64,000 nt of DNA from Paulownia fortunei (taxonomy: Eukaryota > Streptophyta > Magnoliopsida > Lamiales > Paulowniaceae): NCBI GenBank assembly GCA_019321725.1, contig CM033111.1, forward strand, positions 9,858,001 to 9,922,000, read 5' to 3'. Below the pieces are notes generated by a model, which made no database searches, was not told where the DNA came from, and saw only the letters and a list, made by a program, of their open reading frames with translations. Position numbers and translations under genes: made by a program. Below, in pieces: positions 11,400-22,140 of the stretch (position 1 is the stretch's first letter; every line of letters begins with the position of its first letter).

Positions 11400-12660
11400 A
11401 TAGAACCCTGCATAGCCTAGAAAAACTTTGCACTCCTTTTACTGAAGTAGGTGGAGGTAACTTTTCAATGGTTTTAATCTTAGCCCGATCCACTTCAATG
11501 CCATTTGCAGAAATTTTATGGCCAAGGACAATCCCCTCTTACACCATAAAGTGACACTTCTCCCAATTTAAAACTAAGTTGATTTCTTCACATCTTTTTA
11601 ACACCAATGTCAAATTCTGCAGACAAACATCAAATAAGTCACCAAAAACTGAAAAGTCATCCATAAAAATTTCAATGAAATTTCCACCATATCAGAAAAA
11701 ATTGCCATCATACACCGCTAAAATGTGGCCGGTGCATTATACAACCTAAAGGGCATGCGCCTAAATGCAAAAGTGCCATAAGGGCATGTAAAGGTGGTTT
11801 TTTCTTGGTCCTCGGGTGTAATGGAAATTTGATTATAACCAGAATAACCATCTGGGAAACAATAATAAGCATGACCAGCTAGCCTATCCAACATTTGATC
11901 AATAAAGGGCAAGGGGGAGTGATTTTTCCTAGTAGCCTTATTTAACTTCCTATAATCCATGCACACACGCCAACCAGTTACAGTTCGAGTGGGAATCAAT
12001 TCATTATTTTCATTTTCGACTACCGTTATTCCACCTTTTTTGGTACTATTTGGACAGGACTTACCCACACATTATCAGAAATATGATAGATAATACCTGC
12101 ATCTAGTAGCTTTAAAACTTCAGCTCTTACCACCTCTTTCATGTTTGGATTTAAGTGTCATTGATGCTCCACGGATGGCTTGTAGCTCTCTTCCATCAAA
12201 ATCTTGTGCATGCATATGGAGGGACTAATACCTTTTATATCGGCGATAGACCATCCTAATGCCGTTTTATGGTCTCTCAACACTCTCAGCAATTTTTCTT
12301 CCTATTCTTCATTTAATGCAGCAGATATAATAATAGGCAAAGTAGAAGATTCACCTAAGAAAGAATACCTCAAGTGGTTTGGCAATTATTTGAGTTCTAA
12401 AATGGGTGGTTTTTCGATTGATGGTACTGGTTGGTCAGAAGCCGTCCCAAGATCTTCAAATAGCCTCTTGACTAACACTAGTGGTATTGCATCAAGTATC
12501 TTTAAACACTCCAAAATATCTGCATCATCATTTACATTTGCTTCACCCATACAAACCTCAAGAGGATCTCCAGTATAGTTGGATTGAAAGAATTCCTTTA
12601 CATATTCTTCGGTGGCATCCATCCTTAAGCAAAAATCTTTCTTATTTGGGTATTTCATAG
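11400..12660 (-). pseudogene. Inner element reverse transcriptase with N-terminal linker
   Basis: Minus strand. The linker after protease runs 12658-12386 (open) and then PLPSHLRYAFLGES near 12390-12350. RT blocks follow: IVPKKGGITVV around 12050, CMDYRKLNKATRKNHSPLPFIDQMLDRLAG (11970-11885), a FPDGYSGYNQI block (usually FLDGYSG; the first catalytic Asp is kept), TFTCPYGTFAFRRMPF, and NAPATF ending at 11718 at a stop. The catalytic FMDDF box is at about 11669-11655 after that stop. Further stops and shifts interrupt the thumb and connection (11600-11400). Confidence 0.85.
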
Positions 12661-12718
12661 CCTTGAAAACATTGAAAGTTACTTGCTCCTCTTGTACCCT
12701 TAAGATTAATTAGCCCTT

Positions 12719-13126
12719 TTACACATCGATAAGGGTCCTTCCCATTGCCAAGAAAGGTTGACCAAGAATGATGGGGATCTCTTGGTCTTCCTCCATATCT
12801 AAAATAATGAAGTCTGCTGAGAAGATAAATTTATCCACCTTTACTAGCATATCTTTGATTACTCCCCTTGGATACTTAATGGATCTATCGGTAAGTTGCA
12901 GCGAGACTATTATCGGCTTTGCTTCTCCAAGCCCAAACTTTCTAAAAATAGAAAGAGGCATCAAGTTAATGCTTGCACCAAGATCACATAAAGCTTTATC
13001 AAAAAATGAATTGCCAATTGTGCAAGGAATTGTAAAACTCCTTGGATCTTTTAGCTTAGGTGGAAGCTTTCTTTGCAATATAGCATTACACTCCTCAATG
13101 AGTGCCACTGTCTCGTATTCCTCCAA
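12719..13126 (-). pseudogene. Inner element retropepsin-like protease
   Basis: Minus strand, about 135 codons open. It begins with an ALIEECNAILQRKLPPKLKDPRSFTIPC-type pre-protease stretch, then LCDLGASINLMPLSIF with the active-site Asp, SLQLTDRSIKYPRGVIKDMLVKVDKFIFSADFIILDMEED, and IPIILGQPFLAMGRTLIDV with the second conserved ILG block. The domain itself looks intact, but its frame differs from that of the preceding gag by one shift. The 13127-13262 interval joining them also has several stops, so the Gag-Pol reading is broken. Confidence 0.85.
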
Positions 13127-13262
13127 CTTTTATTTGTTAGAAAGGATCTCCTTCATAAATTTTACGTAGCTGGGCATTTGCTCTAAGGCATCTGCAAAAG
13201 GAATATTAATATGCAACTTTTTAAACACATCCAAAAACTTAGAAAATTGCTTATCTAATTTT

Positions 13263-14745
13263 TTATTTCTGAAAGTGTTGAGGAAATGGGATATGAGGCA
13301 CATATGTTGGCGGGTTGTCTAGAAACAACTTTGATTTAGGCTTCTCTACTTCTTTGCTTGGTGTGTTATCAAATTCCTTTACCACTCCTTCCTTTGCCAG
13401 CTCCTTTGGAGTAGTGATTTTTCTTTCCAATTTCGGCAACTCCTTACCGCCACGAAGAGTAATGGCTTGCACATTCTCTTTAGGATTAATCTCAGTGTTA
13501 CTTGGCAATGAACCTTGAGGTCTTGCACTTAACATACTAAAAATTTGACCTATTTGGACCTCCAGGCTTCAAATAGTGGCTGATTGATTCTGAATAATAG
13601 ACTCTTGTTTTTGCAGTGTTGCCTCTGTTCTTTCCATGAATTTCTCGATAGCATCTTCTAGGGGAGCTTTAGGTACTTATTGAGACTGATTTTGAGGGTA
13701 AAAATTGGCTGGTTGTGCACCCACTGCATTTTGTCCATTTCTCCATAAAAAGTTAGGATGGTTTCGCCATCCTAGATTATATGTGTTGGAGTATGGATTG
13801 TTTTGCCCGTTAGCATTACCCATAAACTGTGCTTGCTCTTGCTGAGATGGAGTGAATGGATTCCTGACTTGACACTCTGTACTATGGTGAGGACCACTAT
13901 AAAAATTGCATACCTCAACTGCTATAGGAGCAGGATTTGTATACATGGAGTTAAATTGTTGAGACAAAACAACAGCAACTTGAGCAGTAAGAGTAGCGAA
14001 TGCATCAACATCATGAACTCCAAATACTTTCTTTGCTGCAATTCTTTCTGAAGGCCATTGATAAGCATTAGCAGCCATGGTCTTAAGAAGACTGTAGGCC
14101 TCCTCATGTGTTTTGCCTATAAGAGCTCTGCTAATGGCAACGTCCACGAGAGTTCGGGTTACACCGCTCAATCCATTGTAAAATGTCTGAACTTGTAGCT
14201 ATTTTGGAAGACCGTGATGAAGACATCTTCTCAATAACTCCTTATACCTTTCCCATACCTCATGCAATGATTCCATTTCATATTGGTTGAATGTAGTGAT
14301 GTCATTCCTCATCTTTGTCGTCTTCGCTAGTGGAAAATATTTAGCAAGGAATGTTTGAGCTAAATTAGCCCATGTAGTGATTGCACCCAGTGGCATTGAG
14401 TTCAACCAACTCTTTGCCTTGTCCCTTAGTGAGAAAGGGAACAACCTCAGTCTAATGGTATAATCGATAACACCATTCTGCTTAAATGTATCACAGATTT
14501 CAAGGAAGCTGGCTATGTGTACATTTGGATCCTTGTTAGCTAACCCACAAAATTGATTAGCTTGAACCATTTGTATGACAAGCTGGCTTAATCTCAAAAT
14601 TATTCACTTGAATTGCAGGGCATCTAATTCCAATCAGATGTTCATTTACCAATGGCAAAGCATAATCACGAAGCGCCCTATTGTTGGCCCTTGGTGCTTG
14701 TGGTGGCACATTATTGTTATCATCAACTACCCTATCATTTTCCAT
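13263..14745 (-). pseudogene. Inner element gag, interrupted by stops and one shift
   Basis: Minus strand. The likely start is the ATG at 14745 (MENDRVVDD). A frameshift near 14580 moves reading to the frame used from 14597 down to 13263, which is broken by stops near 14197, 13675 and 13570. The Gag core reads DPNVHIASFLEICDTFK, then LRLFPFSLRDKAKSWLNSMP and FLAKYFPLAKTTKMRNDI, with WERYKELLRRCLHHGLPK at 14230-14199. A zinc knuckle has decayed to C-x2-Y-x4-H-x4-C near 13910 (second Cys replaced by Tyr). The tail has a Q-rich coiled stretch and an ITLRGGKELP motif before the protease. These blocks are diagnostic of Athila-like Gag. Confidence 0.85.
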
Positions 14746-14967
14746 AATGTCTTGAGGTAATATGGGGGCTCCTCTCTTTTCTTTTCAGTTTTGTTTACAA
14801 GTCTTTTCAATTTTCGAATCAAAAGGGATCAAGACTCCATTTCCAAATTTTCTCATACACCTAACAAAACACCTGGAAAAGTCAAGAACGGCAATCAAAA
14901 TAAAATCAAATAAAAGTTTAAATTAAAATCAAAAGTACTTAGTATCGATATTAATAAAACAAAATAG

Positions 14968-14985
14968 TCCCCGACAATGGCGCCA
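14968..14985 (-). other. Primer binding site of the inner element (tRNA-Asp-like)
   Basis: On the minus strand TGGCGCCATTGTCGGGGA, the Athila-type PBS, starts 6 bases after the end of the 5' LTR. Confidence 0.88.
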
Positions 14986-14991
14986 AAAACT

Positions 14992-16275
14992 TGTTGCAAA
15001 AATTCATGAACGCAAGTGCACGTTATCGTTACAAGTAATAAAATGATGAGTAGATTATCGTTCCCACGAGGACTATTAAATTACTAAATACTGAAATTTT
15101 GTCAAATCTAATTTTATTTGAACAAACAAAAGTGAGTGGTAATTAATGCAAATAAATTTAAATTACTCTACAAAATGATGTGCAAAATCGAGTAAAAATA
15201 AATATCAATGATTATAAAGACCTAGGGTTATTATTTCATCAAAATTAGTTTGAGTTGAATAATCTATCTCATCAATTTCTATTTATTTCTCAAGTGATAG
15301 TCGAGAATCCCTAAATTATCCATTAGCCTATCCCAAGGTCTAATGAAAATACCATCAATTGCTAACTCACTGTATTCTTATGCGAATTACAACAATCAAT
15401 AATTCATTTAGTTCTATGGATTTCCAACAAAACTACACAAATCATGAAAGTATATTTCTATCTCACATGCAATTTATGGTTCTCTACATCTAGAACTAGA
15501 TACATATATCATCTCTTGGGTCAATATAATTATTAAATCATTCAATTAGTGGCCAAATAATTGAAAACATTAAGAACAATGTAGAAAACTCAACTTAATA
15601 GATAAATCAAGAATTGACTTGATAAAAATATTCAACCCATCCTAATTAGATTATATCACAACCCTAGAAATGAAAATTAGTTCATGATGAAAATAAGAAA
15701 TATCTTAACAATATTCATACACATATTCAAATGAAGAGATGAAAATAAAATCAAACTTCAAAGAGGATGAACTTTTCTTTCCTTGTAGATATCTTTCTTC
15801 AAGCTTGGAAGAATTCGTCCATCTTCTCTAAAATTCTTTCTTCTTGTCTTGTTCTTCCTTTTTCACTCTCTTCTCCCTTCTCTTTTGTCAAAAAAATCCT
15901 CTCTCCCTCATTTGGAGGCTCTTGGGATCTTAAAAATCTGATTGGGATGCCCTAAAGAGGATAAAATGTCAATTTTAGCCTCACAAATTCGTCAGGCAGC
16001 GCCTAGGTGCTGATTGGCAGTGCCTAAGCTCTGCCTTCACTGGACAAAATTCATTGTCCAGTAGCTGCAGCGCTAGGCGTTGGAGCTACTATTCACCAGA
16101 CGATTTTTTTTTTTAAACAAGTAGATTTTTAGCGCATCCAATGACATTCTTCATTTATCTTCAACTCTGCAAAATAAACGCTAAACACAATAATAAAAAT
16201 CATAAAAAATTTCAAAAACTAAATAAAAAGTTAAGCAAATTGTGCTCAATTTATGGGTATAATTTTCACTTATCA
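14992..16275 (-). repeat. 5' LTR of the inner element
   Basis: 1284 bp, pairing with 4941-6204. The net 20-bp length difference lies near 16005-16035, where the GCGCCTAGG/GTGCCTAAG motif is partly duplicated. It is followed by the right GGAAT copy. Confidence 0.94.
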
Positions 16276-16280
16276 GGAAT
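16276..16280. repeat. Target-site duplication GGAAT, right copy
   Basis: Matches 4936-4940 and is the first sequence after the inner element's terminal CA. Confidence 0.93.
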
Positions 16281-16860
16281 CATACATAAAATTGTAACCC
16301 TTTATCACCTTCAAACAAATGGACAAGTTGAACTTGCAAATAGAGAAATAAAATAAATTTTGAAAAAGACAGTTAACCCAAATCGTAAAGATTGGTCTCT
16401 TACACTTACTGATACACTTTGGGCATATAAAACTTCTTTCAAAACATCAATAGACATGTCTTCTTATTGGATAGTTTATGGAAAACCTTATCATTTACCT
16501 ATTGAACTTGAACATAAAACTTATTGGGCAATCAAAATGACTTCAACCTTGATGAGCTTCAAAATTGGGCAAATTGAAAATTAATGAACTTAAAAAATTG
16601 ATAAATGATGCATATGAGAATTCTAAATTTCATAAAGCAAGAATCAAAGATTTTCATGATAATAAAATATCAAGAAAAATATTTGAAGTTGGTCAAAATA
16701 TTTTGCTTTATAATTCTCGATTGCATTTGTTTCTTGAAAAATTGAGATCAAGGTGGAGTGATCCTTTTGTTGTAAAATAGGTATATCCTTATGGGGCGAT
16801 TGACATTGAAAATCATAGAAATGATAACGTATTCAAAGTAAATGGATAAAGGCTCAAACC
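16276..16860 (+). pseudogene. Outer element integrase, C-terminal half after the nested insertion
   Basis: Directly continues the core interrupted at 4940: an IIHKIVTLYHLQTNGQVELANREIK block (16278-16353) with the catalytic Glu, then [20 protein letters not shown] and [13 protein letters not shown] (to about 16520). A shift near 16560 is followed by the C-terminal domain (NELKKLINDAYENSKFHKARIKDFHD, FEVGQNILLYNSRL, LRSRWSDPF), and VFKVNG.RLKPF ends at about 16865. Two stops and a shift are visible. It lacks a chromodomain, as expected for Athila. Confidence 0.87.
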
Positions 16861-17840
16861 ATTTCTAGAGAATCAATTTTCACAAGAAAAAAATCTTTTT
16901 CTTTCTAACCTTTGTTATGATTAGTGTGTGTATATACTTATTTTCTCTAACTTTATTTATTTTATAGGCTTTTTTTTATTTTTTATCCTAGTTAAATGGT
17001 GGATAATGGTACTCCGTGGCTATTAAAGTCAGACATATCAATTTCCCAAATAACTTAAATCTATGTACAAAGTTTCTCTCTTTCTCATTATTTTTTCTCT
17101 TGTTCTTTTTAAAATTAATGATATTATTCTAACTCTCAAGAAACGATTTTCTTTTCTTCAAAAATATAATTTTAAAAATATATAAAATAAGGATTGAAAG
17201 ATTAAGAATGCTTATGCACAAGAGCATCCTAGGGGACATATGATAGATGATTGAAGCAAAGGTAAGAGTAGCAGGTGAGTTTTCACATGAGTTTTCAAAC
17301 TTGCTTACTAAATACATGCCTGGTTTTGATAAAAATATATATTCAAAAAAACAAAGGGTGAAAAAAATGCAAGTTTGTCATAAATTTGCTCGATGAACTT
17401 GCAACACAGAGTATCATTCCTTAGGAATGATTTTTGAAAATCAAAAAGATAAAATTTAATTCATTATGGATAGACTGAGTAAGGAGTCTTTAGATGACAT
17501 TAGATTGACTATTAAAATGCATTCATGTGGATTAATACATTGTGAAATTCTTAATTATGAAATCACTTCTGATATGAATATGAGCATTGTAGTTTTGGAA
17601 ATTTGACATTAAAAATTCCTATTTGCCAGTTTATTAGAAAAATGGATGGGAAGCATATCCTCGACACATAAAGGGCATTTAAGCTATTACTGGACATAAA
17701 ACTAGAGGAAGATGTGAGCTACAAACACAACTATATATACATTCACGTGTAAGTAAATAATTTTTAAATTTTGTGTCCTTATTTTCAACCTTTCTGATAA
17801 AAAAAAAGACGTGTAAGAAATGCATTCCCTGTTTATACCT
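16861..17840 (+). other. Outer element segment between integrase and the LOG-like pseudogene
   Basis: About 1 kb without an intact gene. One protein-like short frame starts at 17466 (MDRLSKESLDDIRLTIKMHS..., 47 codons, stop at about 17607), which I cannot assign to a family. The part from roughly 17600 onward may be the captured 5' flank of the LOG-like gene, but its left boundary is not visible. Confidence 0.4.
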
Positions 17841-17849
17841 CAATAAATA
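17841..17849 (+). promoter_or_regulatory. TATA-like box before the LOG-like pseudogene
   Basis: CAATAAATAG lies 50-58 bases before the ATG at 17899, a normal spacing for a plant core promoter with a short leader. It is distinct from the LTR promoter of the host element. Inferred only from spacing and composition. Confidence 0.35.
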
Positions 17850-17898
17850 GCATCGTACTCACTCCAGTTTGCTCAACTCACTTTAAAAAAAAATAAAA

Positions 17899-18528
17899 AT
17901 GAAAGGGTCTTCTACTTGTAAGTTCAATTATATTTGTGTTTTTTGTGGATCCAATCTAGAAATAAATAGTAAGTTTATAGGGGCAGCCAATAACCTTGGT
18001 AGAATTTTAGCAGAAAGAAAAATTCATTTAGTATATGAGGAAGGCAGTCCAGGGTTAATTGGGAGTTTGCTACTTCTTCTCATGCAGGAGGAGTCAAAAT
18101 TTTAGGAGTTATCCCAAAACCTTTAACAGTACAAAACATCACAGGTTTGACCATCAGAGATGAGCTAAGAGTGTCACATATTCAGGACATAATGTCTAAC
18201 ATATTAAACAATGTGGATGCATTCATCACCCGACGTGGTGGTTTGGTGCACTAGAGGAGTTATTTCAAGTTTTCTCTTGGGCATAACTCAACATTCACCA
18301 GAAACTGTAGGTATTCTTAATGTTAATGATTTCTGAGATGGTTTGCTATCTTTTGTAGATCATGTTGTGAAAAAAAGTTTTATTTTACTGTTTACGAGAT
18401 GAATCATTATTTTTGCTCCAATACCTGACCAACTAATTGATCAACTTCTAGCATAAATGCCAGAACCTGATCCTGCCATGGCCTGTATGGATTGGTCTAA
18501 CAGGAATAGTGTCGAAAATGCAAAATGA
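17899..18528 (+). pseudogene. LOG-like cytokinin riboside 5'-monophosphate phosphoribohydrolase, captured and broken
   Basis: Functional LOG enzymes release active cytokinin base from the nucleotide in the cytosol. Here an ATG opens a frame with YICVFCGSN (family: RICVFCGSS) and HLVYEEGSPGLIG (family: DLVYGGGSIGLMG). A +1/-1 shift near 18065 is followed by VKILGVIPKPL, NITG, DELRVSHIQD and NNVDAFITRRGG, where the family has DAFIALPGGYGT, so the nucleotide-binding PGG is lost. Another shift near 18245 precedes EELFQVFSWAQ and HQKPVGILNVNDFYDGLLSFVDHVV. A QLIDQLLA..PEPDPAMACMDWSN-type tail ends at a stop at 18526-18528. Total length (about 210 codons) equals a full LOG. No introns are seen across the whole length. 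It lies between integrase and PPT of the outer element, where Athila relatives keep ORF3. It is non-functional as read. Confidence 0.85.
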
Positions 18529-18688
18529 ATTTAACTCTTAACCCGTGAAATTTATCATTAATGGTTTCAACTAATAGTGTGTTTGTGTTGTTTCATCTCT
18601 ATTTTTTCTAGTAAGCCACATTTCATGTTATACCTTTTAAACTTTATTTTCCCATCTATTTTCAATATTGGGGACAATGTCTTAATTA

Positions 18689-18707
18689 GGTTAGGGGAGG
18701 GAATAGC
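18689..18707 (+). other. Polypurine tract of the outer element
   Basis: AGGTTAGGGGAGGGAATAGC, preceded by the TTGGGGACAATGT block often found just before the PPT of such elements, abuts TGATATCATG, the presumed LTR start. Confidence 0.6.
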
Positions 18708-21460
18708 TGATATCATGTTTTATGTGTTCAATGTGTGTTTTTCTAGTTTTTTTTTAAATACAAGCATATTTTTTTTTGTCCGTTCAAAATCATGAATAAG
18801 GGTGACAAGAGCAAATGGTCATCTTTTAACTCTCTTGAGACACCCCCATTTGTTTTTGCAAAACTTGTCGTGTCTGTGAAGTTTTTAACTAAAATTTTGT
18901 AAATTATCAAAGTATAATTGCAATCTTTTTTTTGTTAGAGTCCAAGGGTACTATCTTGAAAAAAAAATAGTCTTGTGCACATCCTAATCCTTGTGGAAAG
19001 ATTGGTTGCGATACATATAACTAAAATTTCCAACCATGTTAAAGTGTGTACTTTTTAATATTCACACGTCTTTTGTGAATAAGTGGAGAGTTTGAGAAAA
19101 CAAGCATTCTGAACTTTAATTGATAATTTGAATTGGTTTCATTTGAATTTGAGATACTTAATTATGTCTATCTTGCATGTGAAGAAATGAATTAGGTAAA
19201 CATGTGTAGTCATCTATTTCTATTGAAATATTTTAATTTGTAGCTAATGATGTGAGTATAATTATAAATTCTTTTTTTTGATCTTCTGTTATCATGTGAG
19301 TTATGTTGTAAAAAAAAAACAAAAAGAAATACAAAAAAAAACAAACAAAGAAAAAGAACAACAAAAAAAACAAATAAAAAAAATTCACCATTTCGTTTTC
19401 AAGTTAACAAATGAAAATTTAAGGCATATTTTGATAAGATAGACTAGATATTTCAAATTTTGTTACTACATATTTTATACTCAATTTTAGTTTGAACACT
19501 TGTCCTAAATCATTTAAGTTATTTCCCAAAGTGTTTTAACTATTTTCCAACTCCATGAGTGAATACCTTTCCAACTTAATGGCACTTACCTATGAGGATA
19601 TGGATATGTATCTTGGTTTGTGGAATAAAAAGTTAACTTAGTGTACATATACACACAACTTTTGGAAAAAAATTCTCGATAGCATATATAATCTCTAACA
19701 AATGATTATTTGTGATTGTTTAACTATTTTACAGATTTTTCTTTAAATGTTGATTATCATGTCATGTTCCTTTTTATTTGTATTGCATTTCATTATGCTA
19801 TAATTACTAGGGACTAGTAAAAAGTTAGTTAGGGGTGCGATGAACATTTAAAAGTGTATAATTAATTAGTATTTATATAATTATTTTTACTTTAAAATTG
19901 TCATTAGAACTTCCAATTAAAGAATTTTTGTGTTTTAAAAATAAAATGGGAAATCAACATTAAAAAATGAGATTAAAAAGTTTTATCTTCTTTTGTGAAG
20001 GTTTTAGAAAAACTAACGTAACTTTTGATTCTAAAATAGTTTTGGGTTAATTCTTGAGGCTATGGATTGATAAGTCATTCATCTACAAGTTCATGTAAAT
20101 ATTGGATCCCATACTAAATATTTAAGGATCAAAGAAGTTGGATTACAAGTGATTGTACAAAATAGATTGCCAAAAATTCAAATCAGAGTTAAGTCCAGTC
20201 TTAACCTATTTTACCAATTAGGTCATATCTCTTAAACCAAAATTGATCTTGATTTAGAATTTGGAGATATTATACACAAGAGGTAGACAAACAAGTTTGT
20301 TAAAGACAAGATGTGAGAAAATATGTCAAAATGGTTAATAAACATGTTGCATTGAGCTACTAATATTTGAAGGATGGCTCTTGAATATTATCCGGTAATT
20401 TGACTATATCTCCCTCATCTGGCTGCTAAATTTGACAAATAATATATGAAAATATATCAGTATAGAAAGATCTACAATTTTATTCACTCATCAACAAAAT
20501 CTAGCTATATCTAGCTTAAAAAATTTAATTTAATTAGGTAGGTGAAAATTTAAAGAATTTGGTATAACAACTTATCAACTATTGACAACTAGCATACCAC
20601 TTGATTGTTTAACTCATCCATTATATATTTGGCCTCTAGCATATGTCAAATACTATAAATAGATCATGCATTAAGCTCATAAGAATAGGGGAAAGGGTAG
20701 ACAGTTTCTTTAGACTAAATTTTCTAGTAGTAATAAAAATTTATTCTCTAGTTTCTCTTCTATTTTTGGTCTTTCCTACTTTCATTATATCTTTCTAAAT
20801 TTTATTTTGTTGAGGAATAAGGGTGAACCTCTTGATGGAAAAAGATGAATGGTTATAAAGGTAGAAAATATTTAAGTGTGTTGTATTTTGTTTAAACTTG
20901 TTATCTAAACCTTACTTGTTTTGTGGTGATTCTGGATTTATGTATCACTAATGGCACAACAAATACTTGGGTTCATTTAGTTAGACGTTTGGTTTTACTG
21001 TACCAACCACTAATGTGAAACCTTGATTTGTTGTTGACAAAGGTGTGCATAAATACTTGATCTAATAAACAAGTATTGGCATTGAGAGATAATTTATAAA
21101 TAGTAAGACAATATCATAATTACCTTATTGCATGAGCTATTTGATAACATCTTCCCATTGAAACCTTCATTATGTATGAATTTCAATAGTGACAATTAAA
21201 AGAGGTGAAAAATAATAAATAATCGTTCCTCTATTCAAAATACAAGAGCGAATCTCTAATCTTCAGTATTTGTATTACGTTGGTTTTTTTAGTTATAGCA
21301 TACATTATTTTTTTATATATTCTAAACCAATAAAGCCTTTTTTTTAGAAATATAATTCTGAAATCTTCAAACAACTTCTTTGTGGATCAACCTCAAAATC
21401 ATGATAAATTTATTACATAACACAACCTGCACTTATGTTTGCAACCTTAAAGTTATAGCA
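18708..21460 (+). repeat. 3' LTR of the outer element
   Basis: The end at 21460 (TTATAGCA) is certain because it matches the 5' LTR end at 203. The start is inferred from the PPT and the TG at 18708, giving about 2.75 kb, long but possible for this lineage. It contains an A-rich run with CAAA/GAAA units (19309-19385) and a TATA box at 20654. Only its last about 200 bases can be paired inside this window. Short frames inside are not genes. Confidence 0.72.
20654..20661 (+). promoter_or_regulatory. LTR TATA box of the outer element
   Basis: TATAAATA within ACTATAAATAGATC, about 800 bases before the LTR end. Transcription would start about 30 bases downstream, near 20685. Confidence 0.5.
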
Positions 21461-21660
21461 GGAAAGAGAAAAGCAAACTCAAGAACTAAAAACTATAAGC
21501 TGGGTATATCAATTTCTTTTTGGATGAAACTCACCTTAGAGAAGATTTTTTAGCATAACTATAGTGCAGAAGATGTTCAGTTGCTTGAGAAGAGAAGGAA
21601 AGAGAGAGCTATTGTGAATGAGCAGATGATGGGCCCGATAACAATTTTTTCTTAAAAAAG
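21461..21660. repeat. Duplicated host segment, copy A (cut by the outer element)
   Basis: From the first base after the outer LTR, about 170-200 bases match 22013-22140 and 23795-23860 with small differences. The shared sequence includes AAACTCACCTTAGAGAAG, which on the minus strand reads CTTCTCTAAG|GTGAGTTT like an exon end with a splice donor. No protein family recognised; it may be a remnant of a transcribed region. Confidence 0.65.
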
Positions 21661-22012
21661 GCCTATTTATCATACAAAAGAGTTATACATTTATTTATCA
21701 CCAAAGCATTTATTCAAATAAAAAAAACAAACCAAATCAAAATAAACCAAACCAAACAAAAAATGTAGAATATACAAAATATAAAGGAGCTTAATGATTT
21801 TTGGTAAAATAGTTATATTAGGCTAAAAAAATTCTCAACTTAATTTTGATTGAAGATTTAAAATTCGATAAAAGCTCCAACAAATCAATTTTCATACAAT
21901 AAATAGCAAAGGAAATATATTTACTTAATTTTAAGAAAATAAAAAGGGGCAATAGCTCACCTTGAGGCTTAACAGGCAGAAAACAAAGAAAACCCAAGCA
22001 TTCGAAAGTGGG
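21661..22012. other. Unassigned AT-rich sequence between the two duplicated copies
   Basis: No gene or repeat recognised. A minus-strand GTGAG-type donor context (CTTGAGGCTTAACAGG region near 21960) is the only gene-like hint. Confidence 0.3.
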
Positions 22013-22140
22013 AAAGAGAAAAGCAAACTCAAGAACTAAAAACTACAAGCTTAGTATATCAATTTCGAGTAGATTTTTGGATGAAACTCACCTTAGAGAA
22101 GATTTTCGAGCAGAACCATAGTGTAGAAGATACTAAGATG
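22013..22140. repeat. Duplicated host segment, copy B left part
   Basis: Matches copy A from GGAAAGAGAAAAGC onward; copy B keeps 11 extra bases (GAGTAGATT region near 22066). It is interrupted at 22140 by a solo LTR and continues at 23795. Confidence 0.7.

Larger units (their letters stand above)
4941..16275 (-). mobile_element. Inner nested Athila-like Ty3/gypsy retrotransposon, complete outline but defective
   Basis: Seen: LTRs at 4941-6204 (3' LTR) and 14992-16275 (5' LTR), both TG...CA and bounded by GGAAT, a tRNA-Asp-type PBS, gag, protease, RT, RNase H, integrase, an extra ORF3 in the env position, and a PPT. Length is 11335 bp. In the first about 220 LTR bases I count about 12 differences (about 5 percent); the 5' LTR also has a net 20 extra bases near 16010. 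Stops and frameshifts break all the ORFs. Known: long LTRs, this PBS and an ORF after integrase are typical of Athila. Inferred: it was complete in structure when inserted, and it landed inside an already resident relative. Confidence 0.94.
1..21460 (+). mobile_element. Outer Athila-like Ty3/gypsy retrotransposon, defective, 5' LTR cut by window start
   Basis: Seen: the last 203 bases of a 5' LTR at the window start match 21258-21460, the end of the 3' LTR. Between them are a PBS, then gag, protease, RT, RNase H and integrase similarity in Ty3/gypsy order, a captured LOG-like gene and a PPT. All coding parts carry many stops and frameshifts. A second element of 11.3 kb sits inside the integrase. 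Over about 190 comparable LTR bases I count roughly 8 substitutions plus small indels, about 4 percent. Known: the PBS form (TGGCGCCGTTGCCGGGGA type, tRNA-Asp-like) and long LTRs are typical of the Athila lineage. The left end and its target duplication lie outside the window. It cannot be autonomous. Confidence 0.88.

Noticed and set aside
18577..18795. 72-codon hydrophobic frame after the LOG-like pseudogene
   Set aside because: It crosses the PPT and the LTR start; hydrophobicity comes from T-rich sequence.
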